NCBI RefSeq assembly: GCF_004363655.1
Contig: NZ_SNZH01000001.1
Span: forward strand, 458,451-522,450
Length of the DNA: 64,000 nucleotides
Source of the DNA: Tahibacter aquaticus
GTDB taxonomy: Bacteria > Pseudomonadota > Gammaproteobacteria > Xanthomonadales > Rhodanobacteraceae
Reading direction: 5' to 3'
Shown: positions 28,421-37,957 of the stretch, piece after piece
Layout: each line of letters starts with the position of its first letter
How positions within the stretch are numbered: position 1 is the first letter of the stretch
Translations under genes and position numbers: made by a program
The notes under the pieces: generated by a model
Seen by the model: the letters and a program-made list of their open reading frames with translations, nothing else
Databases searched by the model: none
What the model was told of the DNA's origin: nothing

Positions 28421-30628
28421 GTGTCCGATCAATCGTCTGCACCTCTCCAGCAGGCCTTGGCCCGGGGCGACCTGGGCACGGCCGAGCGCCTCTGCCGCCA
28501 GGCCCTGGACCACAAGCCGGCCCAGGCGCGACTGCACCTGCTGCTGGGCCAGCTGCTGCGCCGGCGCGGTGCGGCTGCCGAGGCGATCTCGGCCCTGAAG
28601 CACGCCCTGGCACTGGACAGCGACGACGCCAACGCGCTGCGCGAACTGGCCATGGCCGCACTCGAAGCCGCCCAACCGGCGCAGGCCGAAGCTGCTGCGC
28701 GCCGCCTGCGCCAGCGCCTGCCCAACGATGCCCAGGCCGCTTTTCTGCTGGGCCATGCGCTCGGCCTGCTGCATCGTTTCGCCGAGGCACAGGACCAGTT
28801 CGCCGCGCTGGGCCAGGCCGCAGCGCTGCTGCAAGCACGCCTGGGCCTGGTATCCGACGCACTCGCTCGCCAGGACGCCGCCGCCGCCCGCTTCCATGCC
28901 CAGGCACTGGTCGAGGCGCAGCCGCTGGCCGCCGCTCACTGGGACGCGCTGGGCCAGGCCGCCGCCGCCGCGCAGGACTGGAACGCCGCCGCCGCCGCGC
29001 TGCGCGAGGCCACACGGCTGGCACCGCAGGAACTGCCCCTGTGGCAACGCCGGGCCGCCGTGCTGGATGCCTGGCGCCAGGGCGGCGACGAACCCGTTGC
29101 GGTGAGTGAGCACCTGCTGCGGCTGCAGCCCGATTCGCTGGACGCGCTGCAGCAGCTGGGCCTGGCCCAGATCGGCGCGCAGCAGACCGCAGCCGCCATC
29201 GCCAGCTTCGACCGCATTCTCGCGCGCAACCCCGCCCATCTGCTGGCACGCTGGGTGCGCTTTCATACACCGGCCCTGCCCTGCTTCGAATCCGCAGCAC
29301 AGCGTGCGCAATGGCTGCAGGACTGGCGCGACGGACTGGCCGAGTTCGAAACCCTGCCGCCGCGACAGCCGGGGCTGGCCGAAGCGGCGCAGCAGATTCT
29401 CGGCAGCGTGCCGAACTTTGCCCTGGCCTACCAGGACGGCGCCCAGCTCGACCTGCATCGGCGCCATGCGGCTGTCGTGCGCAGGCTGCTGGATGCGGCT
29501 ACCGACCGCGCCTTTACCGACCTGGCACCGCGCGCGTTACGTCAGGGCCGCCGTCGCATCGGCCTGGTATCGAGCTGCCTGCATCAGCATTCCGTGACGC
29601 GCGCCTGGGCCGAGGCGCTGCTCGATCTGCCGCGAGACGCGTTCGAACTGTGCGTTTTCCACACCGGCACGCGCGACGACACCATGGTGCAGCGCTTCCG
29701 CAGCCGCGCTGATCGCTATGTGGCCGGCGCCGACAGTTTCCTGCGCTGGACCCAGCGCCTGCGCGAAGCCGAACTCGACGTACTGATCTTCCTCGACCTC
29801 GGCCTGGACGTGACCAACCAGTGCCTCGCTGCGCTGCGGCACGCGCCGGTACAGGTCGCGACCTGGGCCCACCCGGTCACCAGCGGTGCAGCGGCGATCG
29901 ACTACTTCCTCGGCGCCGCAGCGGCCGAACCGCCCGATGCAGAGACGCACTACAGCGAAATCCTGCACCGCCTGCCGCGCCTGGGCGGCTGTTTCGCCCG
30001 GCCGGTGCAAGCGGTAGTGCCGGCACCGGCCGAGAGCAGCAGTGCGCAGCTGCTGTGCCTGCAAAACCTATACAAGTTGCAACCGCAGCACGATGCGCTG
30101 TTCGGTGCAATCCTGGCCCAGCTGCCGCAAGCCAGGCTGGATTTCCTCACTGCCGCAACGGCGCAACAGGCCGCCGGCTTCGAACAGCGCCTGCACCGCA
30201 GCCTGGACGCGTTCGCGGTCGATCCGGCGCGAATTCGCGTACGGCCAGTCGTATCCGCCGCGGAGTATCACGCCGCCATCGGCAGCGCCGACCTGCTGCT
30301 GGACACCTGGGGTTTCTCCGGCGGCATCACGACGCTCGACGCGCTATGGCAGGAACGTCCCTGGCTGACCCTGCCCGGCGAATGCATGCGCGGCCGCCAG
30401 AGCTACGCCATGCTGCGCCAGCTCGATCTGCCCGAGCTGGTTGCCGACTCGGCCGACGACTATGTGCGCCGCGCCGTTGCCCTGGCCGGCGATGCGGCGC
30501 AGCGGGCCGCGCTACGCAGCCTCATCGCCGAACGCAAGCACGACCTGTTCGAGGATCGCGGCGTGAGCCTCGCTCTGGCCGAATTCCTGCGCACGGTGCA
30601 AATACCCGCTGCGGCAAGCCATGCCTGA
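28421..30628 (+). CDS. TPR-repeat protein with GT41 (O-GlcNAc transferase/SPINDLY-like) domain
   Basis: Probable cytoplasmic glycosyltransferase that adds a sugar to protein side chains. Of 735 residues, the first 300 or so are TPR repeats (for example [20 protein letters not shown] and [17 protein letters not shown]), and the last 330 have the GT41 layout: [16 protein letters not shown] around 385-400, [40 protein letters not shown], and [22 protein letters not shown] near 625, which corresponds to the nucleotide-sugar site. The likely start is the GTG at 28421 (VSDQSSAPL); the frame is open 1.5 kb further upstream antisense to glyA and nrdR, which I treat as shadow. The stop overlaps the next gene by 8 bases. 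The acceptor is unknown. Confidence 0.87.
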   Translation: MSDQSSAPLQQALARGDLGTAERLCRQALDHKPAQARLHLLLGQLLRRRGAAAEAISALKHALALDSDDANALRELAMAALEAAQPAQAEAAARRLRQRLPNDAQAAFLLGHALGLLHRFAEAQDQFAALGQAAALLQARLGLVSDALARQDAAAARFHAQALVEAQPLAAAHWDALGQAAAAAQDWNAAAAALREATRLAPQELPLWQRRAAVLDAWRQGGDEPVAVSEHLLRLQPDSLDALQQLGLAQIGAQQTAAAIASFDRILARNPAHLLARWVRFHTPALPCFESAAQRAQWLQDWRDGLAEFETLPPRQPGLAEAAQQILGSVPNFALAYQDGAQLDLHRRHAAVVRRLLDAATDRAFTDLAPRALRQGRRRIGLVSSCLHQHSVTRAWAEALLDLPRDAFELCVFHTGTRDDTMVQRFRSRADRYVAGADSFLRWTQRLREAELDVLIFLDLGLDVTNQCLAALRHAPVQVATWAHPVTSGAAAIDYFLGAAAAEPPDAETHYSEILHRLPRLGGCFARPVQAVVPAPAESSSAQLLCLQNLYKLQPQHDALFGAILAQLPQARLDFLTAATAQQAAGFEQRLHRSLDAFAVDPARIRVRPVVSAAEYHAAIGSADLLLDTWGFSGGITTLDALWQERPWLTLPGECMRGRQSYAMLRQLDLPELVADSADDYVRRAVALAGDAAQRAALRSLIAERKHDLFEDRGVSLALAEFLRTVQIPAAASHA

Positions 30629-31613
30629 GTACGCGCCCACCGATCCGCAGCACGCCGCCGCACTGCTGCAGCAGGCCATGGTGGCTGGTCAGTCCGGACG
30701 CTGGGAACAGGCCGCCGCCGGCCTGCGCGATGCCTGGCGCGCCGATCCGGCACAGCACCTGGCCGGACAAGGTCTGCTCGAATGCGCCGCGCAACTGCTG
30801 CGCCAGGGCCGGCAAGCGCCGCCACGACCGCCGGATGCACTGGCTGCCGGCGCCATTTCGGTGATTGTCTGCAGCGTGGAGCCGGCACGCCTGGCACGGC
30901 TGCGGCACGATCTGGAACGCGAGCTGGCCGGCGAAGACTGGGAACTGGTGCATATCGCCGACGCGCGCTCGCTCAATGACGGTTACGCGCGCGGAATGGC
31001 GCGGGCACGGGGCGAATTGATCGTGCTGTGCCACGACGACATCGGCATCCTGACGCGGCGCTTTGCCCAGCGTCTGCGCGAATATCTGGCGCGCTTCGAT
31101 CTGGTCGGCGTCGCCGGCACCGACCGGCTCAGCGGACCGAAATGGTTCTGGCAGGGGCCACCGCACACCTATTCCTGGGTCAGCCAGCCGCACGGCCAAG
31201 CCTGGCTGGCAGGACTGCTCGGCGCCTACGGTCCGCTGATCGACGATGCACAGGCGCTGGACGGGGTATTTCTTGCTGCACACCGCGCGACGCTGGAGCA
31301 ACTGGGCTTCGACGGTGCACGCTTCGACGGTTTCCACTTTTACGATCTGGACCTGAGCTGGCGCGCCCACCGCGCCGGCCTACGCTGCGCGATCGGCCTG
31401 GATCTGCTGATCTGGCACGCGTCCGGCGGCAATTTCGCCGCCAGCTGGCAGCAGTATGCGCAACGCTTTGTGGATAAATTCCCCGATATTGCGCCGCGCC
31501 AGCCGGCCGGTCTGTATCGACCCGGCACGCTGATGTTGCCCGATGCGAACCTGGCCGAACCTGTCTACGACTGGATCGCGCACTGGCTGCAGCAGGCGTC
31601 ACCGTCGCGCTGA
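30621..31613 (+). CDS. Glycosyltransferase family 2-type protein
   Basis: A 330-residue protein with a short TPR-like helical N-terminus (about 8-65, LLQQAMVAGQSGRWEQAAAGL) and a GT-A domain: SVIVCSVEPARLARLRHDLE, then SLNDGYARGMARARGELIVLCHDDIGI, where HDDI replaces the usual DxD and is typical of the Glyco_tranf_2_5 group. Later DGFHFYDLDLSWRAHRAGL is the acceptor-side block. No signal peptide or membrane segments. It overlaps the GT41 gene by 8 bases, so the two are translated together and probably act in one pathway, such as extending a protein-linked or surface glycan. Donor and acceptor cannot be read from the sequence. Confidence 0.83.
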   Translation: MPEYAPTDPQHAAALLQQAMVAGQSGRWEQAAAGLRDAWRADPAQHLAGQGLLECAAQLLRQGRQAPPRPPDALAAGAISVIVCSVEPARLARLRHDLERELAGEDWELVHIADARSLNDGYARGMARARGELIVLCHDDIGILTRRFAQRLREYLARFDLVGVAGTDRLSGPKWFWQGPPHTYSWVSQPHGQAWLAGLLGAYGPLIDDAQALDGVFLAAHRATLEQLGFDGARFDGFHFYDLDLSWRAHRAGLRCAIGLDLLIWHASGGNFAASWQQYAQRFVDKFPDIAPRQPAGLYRPGTLMLPDANLAEPVYDWIAHWLQQASPSR

Positions 31614-31631
31614 TCCGGGGCCCGGCAACAG

Positions 31632-31661
31632 AAAAAAGCACGGCCGCTGACGCGGCCGTGC
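31632..31661 (-). terminator. Intrinsic terminator of the 158-residue secreted protein gene A
   Basis: On the minus strand GCACGGCCGC pairs with GCGGCCGTGC around a 4-base loop, followed by TTTTTT. It is 33 bases downstream of the stop at 31694. The stem can also halt plus-strand reading from the glycosyltransferase pair, though that side lacks a T-run. Confidence 0.88.
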
Positions 31662-31693
31662 CTGCTATGGGCGTTCCTTGCCCGCGCTACCGC

Positions 31694-32170
31694 TTACGGA
31701 TAGCAGCTGCTGCTGTAGGGAATGAAACCGTTGTTCCAGCCGACCACCTTGTAGTAGTTGACCGGCCCGTTGTAGCTGCTTTCGTTGGAACAGGTCGAGA
31801 TGGCTGCGGAACGGGTGTCGCCGCCGCTCGCGGCGCGGTAGACCGAACCGTTCAGGTCGATGCGCACCGACGCCGGAAACAGGGCGATCGCACCGGACAG
31901 GCTGACGTAACCGTCGTAGATCTGCGTGCACACGGCGTTGATATCGCCGGTATAGCAGTCGAAATACTGCTTCACGAAGGCCGGGCCGAAGCCCGCACGG
32001 TCGAACACCTTGTGGCCGTTGACGTAGATCTGGGTACGGGCGCCGCTGGTCGAAGTGACGTTCCAATACGACTGCAGATCGCTGACGCTGGTGAAAGGCC
32101 CGTTGCTGTACTGCGCGCTGGCCAAGCCGGGAAGGAGGACAGCCAAAGCCAGACCGATAAGTTTCTTCAT
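31694..32170 (-). CDS. Small secreted protein of unknown function, paralogue A
   Basis: A 158-residue precursor with signal peptide (1-19, MKKLIGLALAVLLPGLASA). The mature protein has four or more cysteines and the pattern NGPFTSVSDLQSYWNV, QIYVNGHKVFDRAGFGPAFVKQYF, IYDGYVSLSGAIALFPASVRIDLNGSVYR, STCSNESSYNG, and an end NGFIPYSSSCYP. It is clearly homologous to the protein at 32564-33040 (same length, same cysteine positions, SYW, FGPAFVKQYF and the Cys-Pro terminus). I do not recognise the family. Both genes have the same structured leader, so expression is probably co-ordinated. Extracellular or periplasmic, with disulfides likely. Confidence 0.8.
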   Translation of the reverse strand: MKKLIGLALAVLLPGLASAQYSNGPFTSVSDLQSYWNVTSTSGARTQIYVNGHKVFDRAGFGPAFVKQYFDCYTGDINAVCTQIYDGYVSLSGAIALFPASVRIDLNGSVYRAASGGDTRSAAISTCSNESSYNGPVNYYKVVGWNNGFIPYSSSCYP

Positions 32171-32202
32171 TTGCTAACTCCATTTATGCAGAAGGATGAA
32201 CA

Positions 32203-32260
32203 TCCGTGAAGGTCGCCGCCGGCCGCTCCGGATGCGGCAATTTCCATGGCGGCGGCGACC
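32203..32260 (-). promoter_or_regulatory. Conserved double-hairpin leader of paralogue A
   Basis: An outer stem of 10 perfect pairs (32211-32220 GGTCGCCGCC with 32251-32260 GGCGGCGACC) encloses an inner stem GCCGC/GCGGC (32222-32226 with 32234-32238, 7-base loop). The element ends about 33 bases before the ATG at 32170, which has GGAG as ribosome binding site. The same two stems in the same order precede paralogue B, with differing loop bases, so the structure looks maintained or recently duplicated. Confidence 0.7.
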
Positions 32261-32322
32261 AGACAATGATGCCGCTGCGCTGTCGCACAGGTCGCGACTG
32301 CCGCTTGCGCCGGGCGCAGAAA

Positions 32323-32350
32323 CAAAAAAGAAAGGGCTGCTTGCGCAGCC
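32323..32350 (-). terminator. Intrinsic terminator downstream of paralogue B
   Basis: On the minus strand GGCTGC-GCAA-GCAGCC is followed by CTTTCTTTTTTG. It lies about 210 bases after the stop at 32564, so paralogue B's transcript would carry a long 3' region that includes the inverted repeat at 32439-32474. It also isolates the leader of paralogue A. Confidence 0.8.
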
Positions 32351-32438
32351 GAACTGTCGGGACGAAACCGACCGCTTTCACGGTTGGGTGCCGCCGGTGG
32401 TGGAGATCAGCCGAGGGCGCACCACCGCCGGCCGGCAT

Positions 32439-32474
32439 GCCGGGCATCGGGCGCGTAGAAACCCGATGCCCGGC
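32439..32474. repeat. 13-base perfect inverted repeat in the paralogue B 3' region
   Basis: GCCGGGCATCGGG (32439-32451) and its exact complement (32462-32474) flank a 10-base loop. No T-run follows on either strand. The DNA from 32171 to 32563 holds no gene that I can support: it contains this repeat, the terminator at 32323-32350 and the leader at 32203-32260. The open frame across it on the minus strand is not protein-like. Confidence 0.7.
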
Positions 32475-32563
32475 AAAGATGCACAACGCAGTACCTGCAT
32501 CGTTCGATTGAAGCACCGGCGACAGCCCGGCTTTCAACGGACGGTCAGGTCACCTCAGCCGGC

Positions 32564-33040
32564 TCAGGGACACACGTTGGTGTAGTAGGGAACCCAGCCG
32601 TCCATGTAGGCCGTGACGAGGAAAAACGTCTCGACGCCGTAGTAGCTGGTATCGCCGCTACATGTCTCGATATCGACGATATCGAAGCCGCTGCCCGTGC
32701 CATTGCGGTACAGCGAACCGTCGACCCAGATCTTGGCGCTGGCTGGAATGGTGGAGACAAGGTCGCCGAGCAACTCGGCGCCATCGTGCAGATCGTTGCA
32801 GTCCACCCGGATATCGCCGGTCGCCGAACAGGTGAAGTACTGCTTGACGAAGGCCGGGTTGAAACCGGGCACATCGAGCACTTCGGCGCCGTTGACGAAG
32901 ATTTCGGTATGGCCGCCGCCCGCATTCGCATTCCAGTAGCTGGTCAGCGCGCCCACATTGGCGAACGGTCCGTCGCTGGCTGCCGCAATGCCCGAGGACA
33001 GAATCGCAACCAGCGCAAAACCGCAGAGTTTCCTGATCAT
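32564..33040 (-). CDS. Small secreted protein of unknown function, paralogue B
   Basis: A 158-residue precursor (ATG at 33040, after AAGGAG) with signal peptide about 1-21 (MIRKLCGFALVAILSSGIAAA). It aligns along its whole length with paralogue A: DGPFANVGALTSYWNA, EIFVNGAEVLDVPGFNPAFVKQYF, LHDGAELLGDLVSTIPASAKIWVDGSLYR, ETCSGDTSYYGVETFF and the end DGWVPYYTNVCP. Conserved cysteines imply two disulfides. Divergence at roughly half the positions says the duplication is old, yet the leader hairpins are nearly identical. The frame is open up to 33307 through the leader, but the signal peptide fixes the start. Family unknown. Confidence 0.8.
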   Translation of the reverse strand: MIRKLCGFALVAILSSGIAAASDGPFANVGALTSYWNANAGGGHTEIFVNGAEVLDVPGFNPAFVKQYFTCSATGDIRVDCNDLHDGAELLGDLVSTIPASAKIWVDGSLYRNGTGSGFDIVDIETCSGDTSYYGVETFFLVTAYMDGWVPYYTNVCP

Positions 33041-33065
33041 GTAGAGCTCCTTGTCGATGATGACT

Positions 33066-33122
33066 TCCGTGAATGTCGCCGCCGGCCGCTCCGGAAGCGG
33101 CTCAGTCCTTGGCGGCGGCGAC
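33066..33122 (-). promoter_or_regulatory. Conserved double-hairpin leader of paralogue B
   Basis: Outer stem of 9 pairs (33075-33083 GTCGCCGCC with 33114-33122 GGCGGCGAC) around an inner stem GCCGC/GCGGC (33085-33089 with 33097-33101, loop TCCGGAA). It ends 25 bases before the ATG at 33040. Sequence similarity to the leader of paralogue A continues more weakly for about 50 bases upstream. Confidence 0.7.
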
Positions 33123-33305
33123 GACAACAAGATGCCCGGCAGGGATCGCAGATCGCGCGACTGGCGCCCGCAGGCTGCAACTTCCGATGGGGCCGGCTCG
33201 ACCCGGGGCGGAATGCCGCGGCGGGGCTCATACCCTCGTCGCACTGGCCGCGACGGCGGGCTTGGCCGATAATCGCGGACTTTTCCGCCTTCCGGAACCG
33301 CTTCC

Positions 33306-34967
<1,662 letters not shown>

Positions 34968-34988
34968 TTGACGCTTGTCTGTGCAACA

Positions 34989-35020
34989 CGAGGCCGCGCC
35001 TTGCGCGGCTTCGTCGTTTC
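34989..35020 (+). terminator. Intrinsic terminator of ettA
   Basis: An 11-base stem with one G-T pair (34989-34999 with 35003-35013) and a 3-base loop, followed by TCGTTTC. It begins 22 bases after the ettA stop. Confidence 0.75.
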
Positions 35021-35101
35021 TGGCACCTGCCTTGCTTCGATATGCGAGCCGTGCGGCCGTTTGCCGGTGCTACGTAGCCGGAGCTCGCGCTGTCGCCCGT
35101 A

Positions 35102-35989
35102 TCAGCGCCGCCACTTGCGCCAGAGCAGCAACGGCAGCAGTGCTGTGAAACGCAGCCACACGCCCAGCCAGACCACGCCACGCAGCACGGGGTTGGCCGC
35201 CGCGGGATCGAAACGGCGAAACCAGCGCCACATGCCGCGATGCTTGTGCCAGCTGACAAAGACCGGCCGGTGCCGGCTGGAGCCGCCCTTGCCATGCACC
35301 ACAGCAACAGAACCGGCATAGCAGACGCCGTAGCCCGCATCGCGCAGGCGCCGGCACAGGTCAAGGTCTTCGCAATGCAGGAAATAGCCTTCGTCGAAGC
35401 CGCCGATCGCGGCGAAGGCCTCGCGTGGCAACAGCATCAGCGCGCCGGAAATTGCCTCGGCAGGCTGGTCCAACCCGCGCAGCGCTGCGTCGGTTGCGTG
35501 ATTGACGCCCTGCAATGCCGGCCAGCGCGCAGCAAAACGATCCAGCCGCAACAGGCTGCACAGACTGCGCCGCAAGGTGGGGTCTCGCCGCAGCGAGGCG
35601 GGTTCGTCACGCCCCTGCGCGTCCTGGATGCGCGCACCCAGCACACCGGGGCGCGGCAGCGCCGCCGCGATGCTGCGCAGGCGCGCGACCGTATCGGGCT
35701 GCAGCAGACAGTCGGGATTGAGTATCAGCAGCATGTCGCCGCGCGCCAGGCCGGCGACGCGGTTGACGCCGGCGCCAAAACCGAGATTCCTGCCATTTTC
35801 CACAAGGCGAAAACGCGCGTCGGCACCGAATTCCGCCGTCAGCAAGGCGATGCTGCCGTCGCTGCTGGCGTTGTCGCTGAGCAGGATCTCGACCGCCACG
35901 CTGCTGGCCAGTGCACGGCAGACGGCATCGACCAGGCCAGGGCCGCTGTCCGCGGCGACGATGACGATGCTGGTCAGCCCGGCCTGCAT
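35102..35989 (-). CDS. Glycosyltransferase family 2, rhamnosyltransferase-like
   Basis: A 295-residue GT-A enzyme probably acting on lipid-linked surface glycan at the inner-membrane face. The N-terminus has SIVIVAADSGPGL and LSDNASSDGSIALL, then NLGFGAGVNRVA and LILNPDCLLQPDTV, where NPD serves as the nucleotide-sugar metal motif of WbbL-like rhamnosyltransferases; AISGALMLLPREAFAAIGGFDEGYFLHCEDLDLCRR is the acceptor-side block. A hydrophobic C-terminal segment (about 272-290) may anchor it. The ATG at 35989 is 15 bases after the upstream gene; longer starts overlap that gene. Last gene of the Wzm/Wzt cluster. Confidence 0.87.
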   Translation of the reverse strand: MQAGLTSIVIVAADSGPGLVDAVCRALASSVAVEILLSDNASSDGSIALLTAEFGADARFRLVENGRNLGFGAGVNRVAGLARGDMLLILNPDCLLQPDTVARLRSIAAALPRPGVLGARIQDAQGRDEPASLRRDPTLRRSLCSLLRLDRFAARWPALQGVNHATDAALRGLDQPAEAISGALMLLPREAFAAIGGFDEGYFLHCEDLDLCRRLRDAGYGVCYAGSVAVVHGKGGSSRHRPVFVSWHKHRGMWRWFRRFDPAAANPVLRGVVWLGVWLRFTALLPLLLWRKWRR

Positions 35990-36003
35990 GGCTGCAGGCG
36001 GGC

Positions 36004-37869
36004 TCAGACCCCGGCCAGGGTCTTGTCGCCGAGTTCGCGCGCGTGCTGCCACAGGCGCGGCCAGGCGTCGTAGTTTTCGGCCAGCTGGTTCAGTTCCTGG
36101 CGCAGTGCTGCGGCACAGGCACTGCTGTCATAGTCATCGTTCCAGTCGCCCAGGCGCGGCGGCGCCTTGGCGATCAGGGCGCGGCCATTGGCGTCGATGA
36201 TGCTGCGCACGTCGGCCTGCCAGAACACCGGCGCGTCGGTAGCGGCTTCGAACTGCTGCTGCAGGCGTTCGATCGAATCGGCGCGCACATAGTTAAGGTA
36301 TTCGCGCAGATGGGTGCTGCGCGCGGTTTCGCCGGCGCCGGCCAGGTCGCGGAAAATTTCTGCCAACAGGCCCAGGCGCTGGCCCGGGTCGCTGGCGACG
36401 AAGCTGCCGAACTGGCGCTGGATGAAGTCGGTGGCGAAATGATTCACTCGCGGCGTATTCGGCAGCATCGTGCGCTGCGTGCGCCGGCGCGACTGTTCCT
36501 GCACATGGCCGACTGCAACCGGCAATTCCAGCGCCAATGCTTCGGGATGACAGAAATGGGTAGCGGCTGAGAACAGTGCGTCCTCGCCACGGCCGACGGC
36601 ATTGGTACACGGCAGCAGTTCGGAATTGTCGAATGCGAACGGGGTGAACCAGGAAATCGGTGCCAGCCGTGCGCGCTGGGTGCCCTGCCACAGGAACTGC
36701 GCCTCGACATTGCTCAGGTAGGCATCGCGGCTGGAGCACAGGTCGGCACGGCCGGCGGCGTCCAGGTGATAGATCCAGGCCGCGCTTTCCGAACGGGCAC
36801 TGCCGTAGGTGCCCTGCTGGGTCAGCAGCACGCGGGTATTGCTGTCCAGATGTGCCAGCCGGGCCAGGTTGAGGCCACGCAGTGACTCGCGGTTGAGGCC
36901 GAATTCCGGCCGCCGGACCAATTCGCCGATGCCGGCACCGCAGACGTCCAGGTGCAGTGCGAACGGGTCATCCGGTATTTCGTCGCCGGCGGCAAGCGCT
37001 TCTTCCATATTGCGATAGAACCGCGCGAACGGCAGCTGGGTCGGGCTGAGGTCCAGACCGTTGCGTGCCAGCTCATGCCGGCGCAGGGGCAGGCGCTGGT
37101 CGTCGTCGAACAGGGTGAAACGACCGCCGGCCGACAGCAGCAAGGCCAGGTTCCAGCTGCGCCCGCCGCCGAAACGCGTGGCGCCGGCCTGCGGCAGCAG
37201 CAGGCTGCTCAGAGCGGACTGCACGCCCGGCACGGCCTTGGCGAAGCGCTCGACCAGGCGCTGGCGTTCGGCCGGTCCAACGTAGGTCACTTTGCAGCCG
37301 GTGGTCCGAGCGAACTCGCGCAGCAGATCGCGATGGCGGTCGATGCTGGGGGCCAGCGCCGAATCGTCCAGCACGACGTAGTGGCGGCCGGCACGGTGAC
37401 GCCGCTCGTACTCGCTGATCGAAGCGAGCAGGCGCTCCAATTGGGCAGGACGATCGCAGGCACGCACAAAAATCGCGCGCAGCGGCGCCGGTGCCGCTGC
37501 AGTGTCCGTGACCAGGCGCTCGGAAAAGCGCGTGTCGGAAATCAGCAGATCGCGCTCGATCAGGCTCTGCAATACGCGACCTACTGCTTCGCGCTGGTTT
37601 TCCAGGCCTGGAATGGTGCTTTGGATGCGTGCGACGTGCTCGTCCAGCGTGCGGAATTCACGGCATTGATCCAGCGCCTGCAATACCTGGAAGGTCATGA
37701 CATGGGCTTCGCCCGTGCGCTTGACCTGAAACACGCATTCGCTGTTGGACAGCGATGCGACCAGCGCATCTTCGGACGCGTACACCGGCGCATTCGGATC
37801 GGGCCGCACGGAAGCGGCGGCGCCGGGAGTTGCGTCGAAGGTGTATTGGTATTGCAGATTGTTGCTCAT
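36004..37869 (-). CDS. Putative glycosyltransferase with N-terminal winged-helix (PqqD-like) domain, function unknown
   Basis: A 621-residue cytoplasmic protein I do not recognise as a named gene. Residues about 38-112 (ECVFQVKRTGEAHVMTFQVL, FRTLDEHVARIQ, VGRVLQSLIERDLLIS) look like the compact winged-helix domain shared by PqqD-type peptide-recognition modules. From 130 (LRAIFVRACDRPAQLERLLASI) it looks like a GT-A nucleotide-sugar domain, with GGRSWNLALLLSAGGRFTLFDDD; DDD at 255-257 is the likely metal site. The C-terminal 350 residues are helical. The likely start is ATG at 37869 (MSNNLQYQYTF). It sits between the methyltransferase and a family 2 glycosyltransferase in a Wzm/Wzt export cluster, so a glycan-assembly role is likely; both domain assignments are by eye and tentative. 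Confidence 0.65.
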   Translation of the reverse strand: MSNNLQYQYTFDATPGAAASVRPDPNAPVYASEDALVASLSNSECVFQVKRTGEAHVMTFQVLQALDQCREFRTLDEHVARIQSTIPGLENQREAVGRVLQSLIERDLLISDTRFSERLVTDTAAAPAPLRAIFVRACDRPAQLERLLASISEYERRHRAGRHYVVLDDSALAPSIDRHRDLLREFARTTGCKVTYVGPAERQRLVERFAKAVPGVQSALSSLLLPQAGATRFGGGRSWNLALLLSAGGRFTLFDDDQRLPLRRHELARNGLDLSPTQLPFARFYRNMEEALAAGDEIPDDPFALHLDVCGAGIGELVRRPEFGLNRESLRGLNLARLAHLDSNTRVLLTQQGTYGSARSESAAWIYHLDAAGRADLCSSRDAYLSNVEAQFLWQGTQRARLAPISWFTPFAFDNSELLPCTNAVGRGEDALFSAATHFCHPEALALELPVAVGHVQEQSRRRTQRTMLPNTPRVNHFATDFIQRQFGSFVASDPGQRLGLLAEIFRDLAGAGETARSTHLREYLNYVRADSIERLQQQFEAATDAPVFWQADVRSIIDANGRALIAKAPPRLGDWNDDYDSSACAAALRQELNQLAENYDAWPRLWQHARELGDKTLAGV

Positions 37870-37957
37870 GCCGCCTTGTCGCCTTTGCCTCACGCGGGCG
37901 AACGCGCATCAGGCGCGCCGCTCCAGTCGATTCGAGATGGTGTTGGGATTGCGCCGT

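Noticed and set aside
28301-29467. Upstream extension of the glyA frame by 389 codons on the minus strand
   Set aside because: It is antisense to the GT41 gene, lacks any ribosome binding site, and the ATG at 28300 gives the exact SHMT N-terminus.
32184-32537. 117-codon minus-strand open frame between the paralogues
   Set aside because: It runs through the intrinsic terminator and the leader hairpins and has no protein-like pattern; its similarity to the frame upstream of paralogue B reflects the shared leader DNA.
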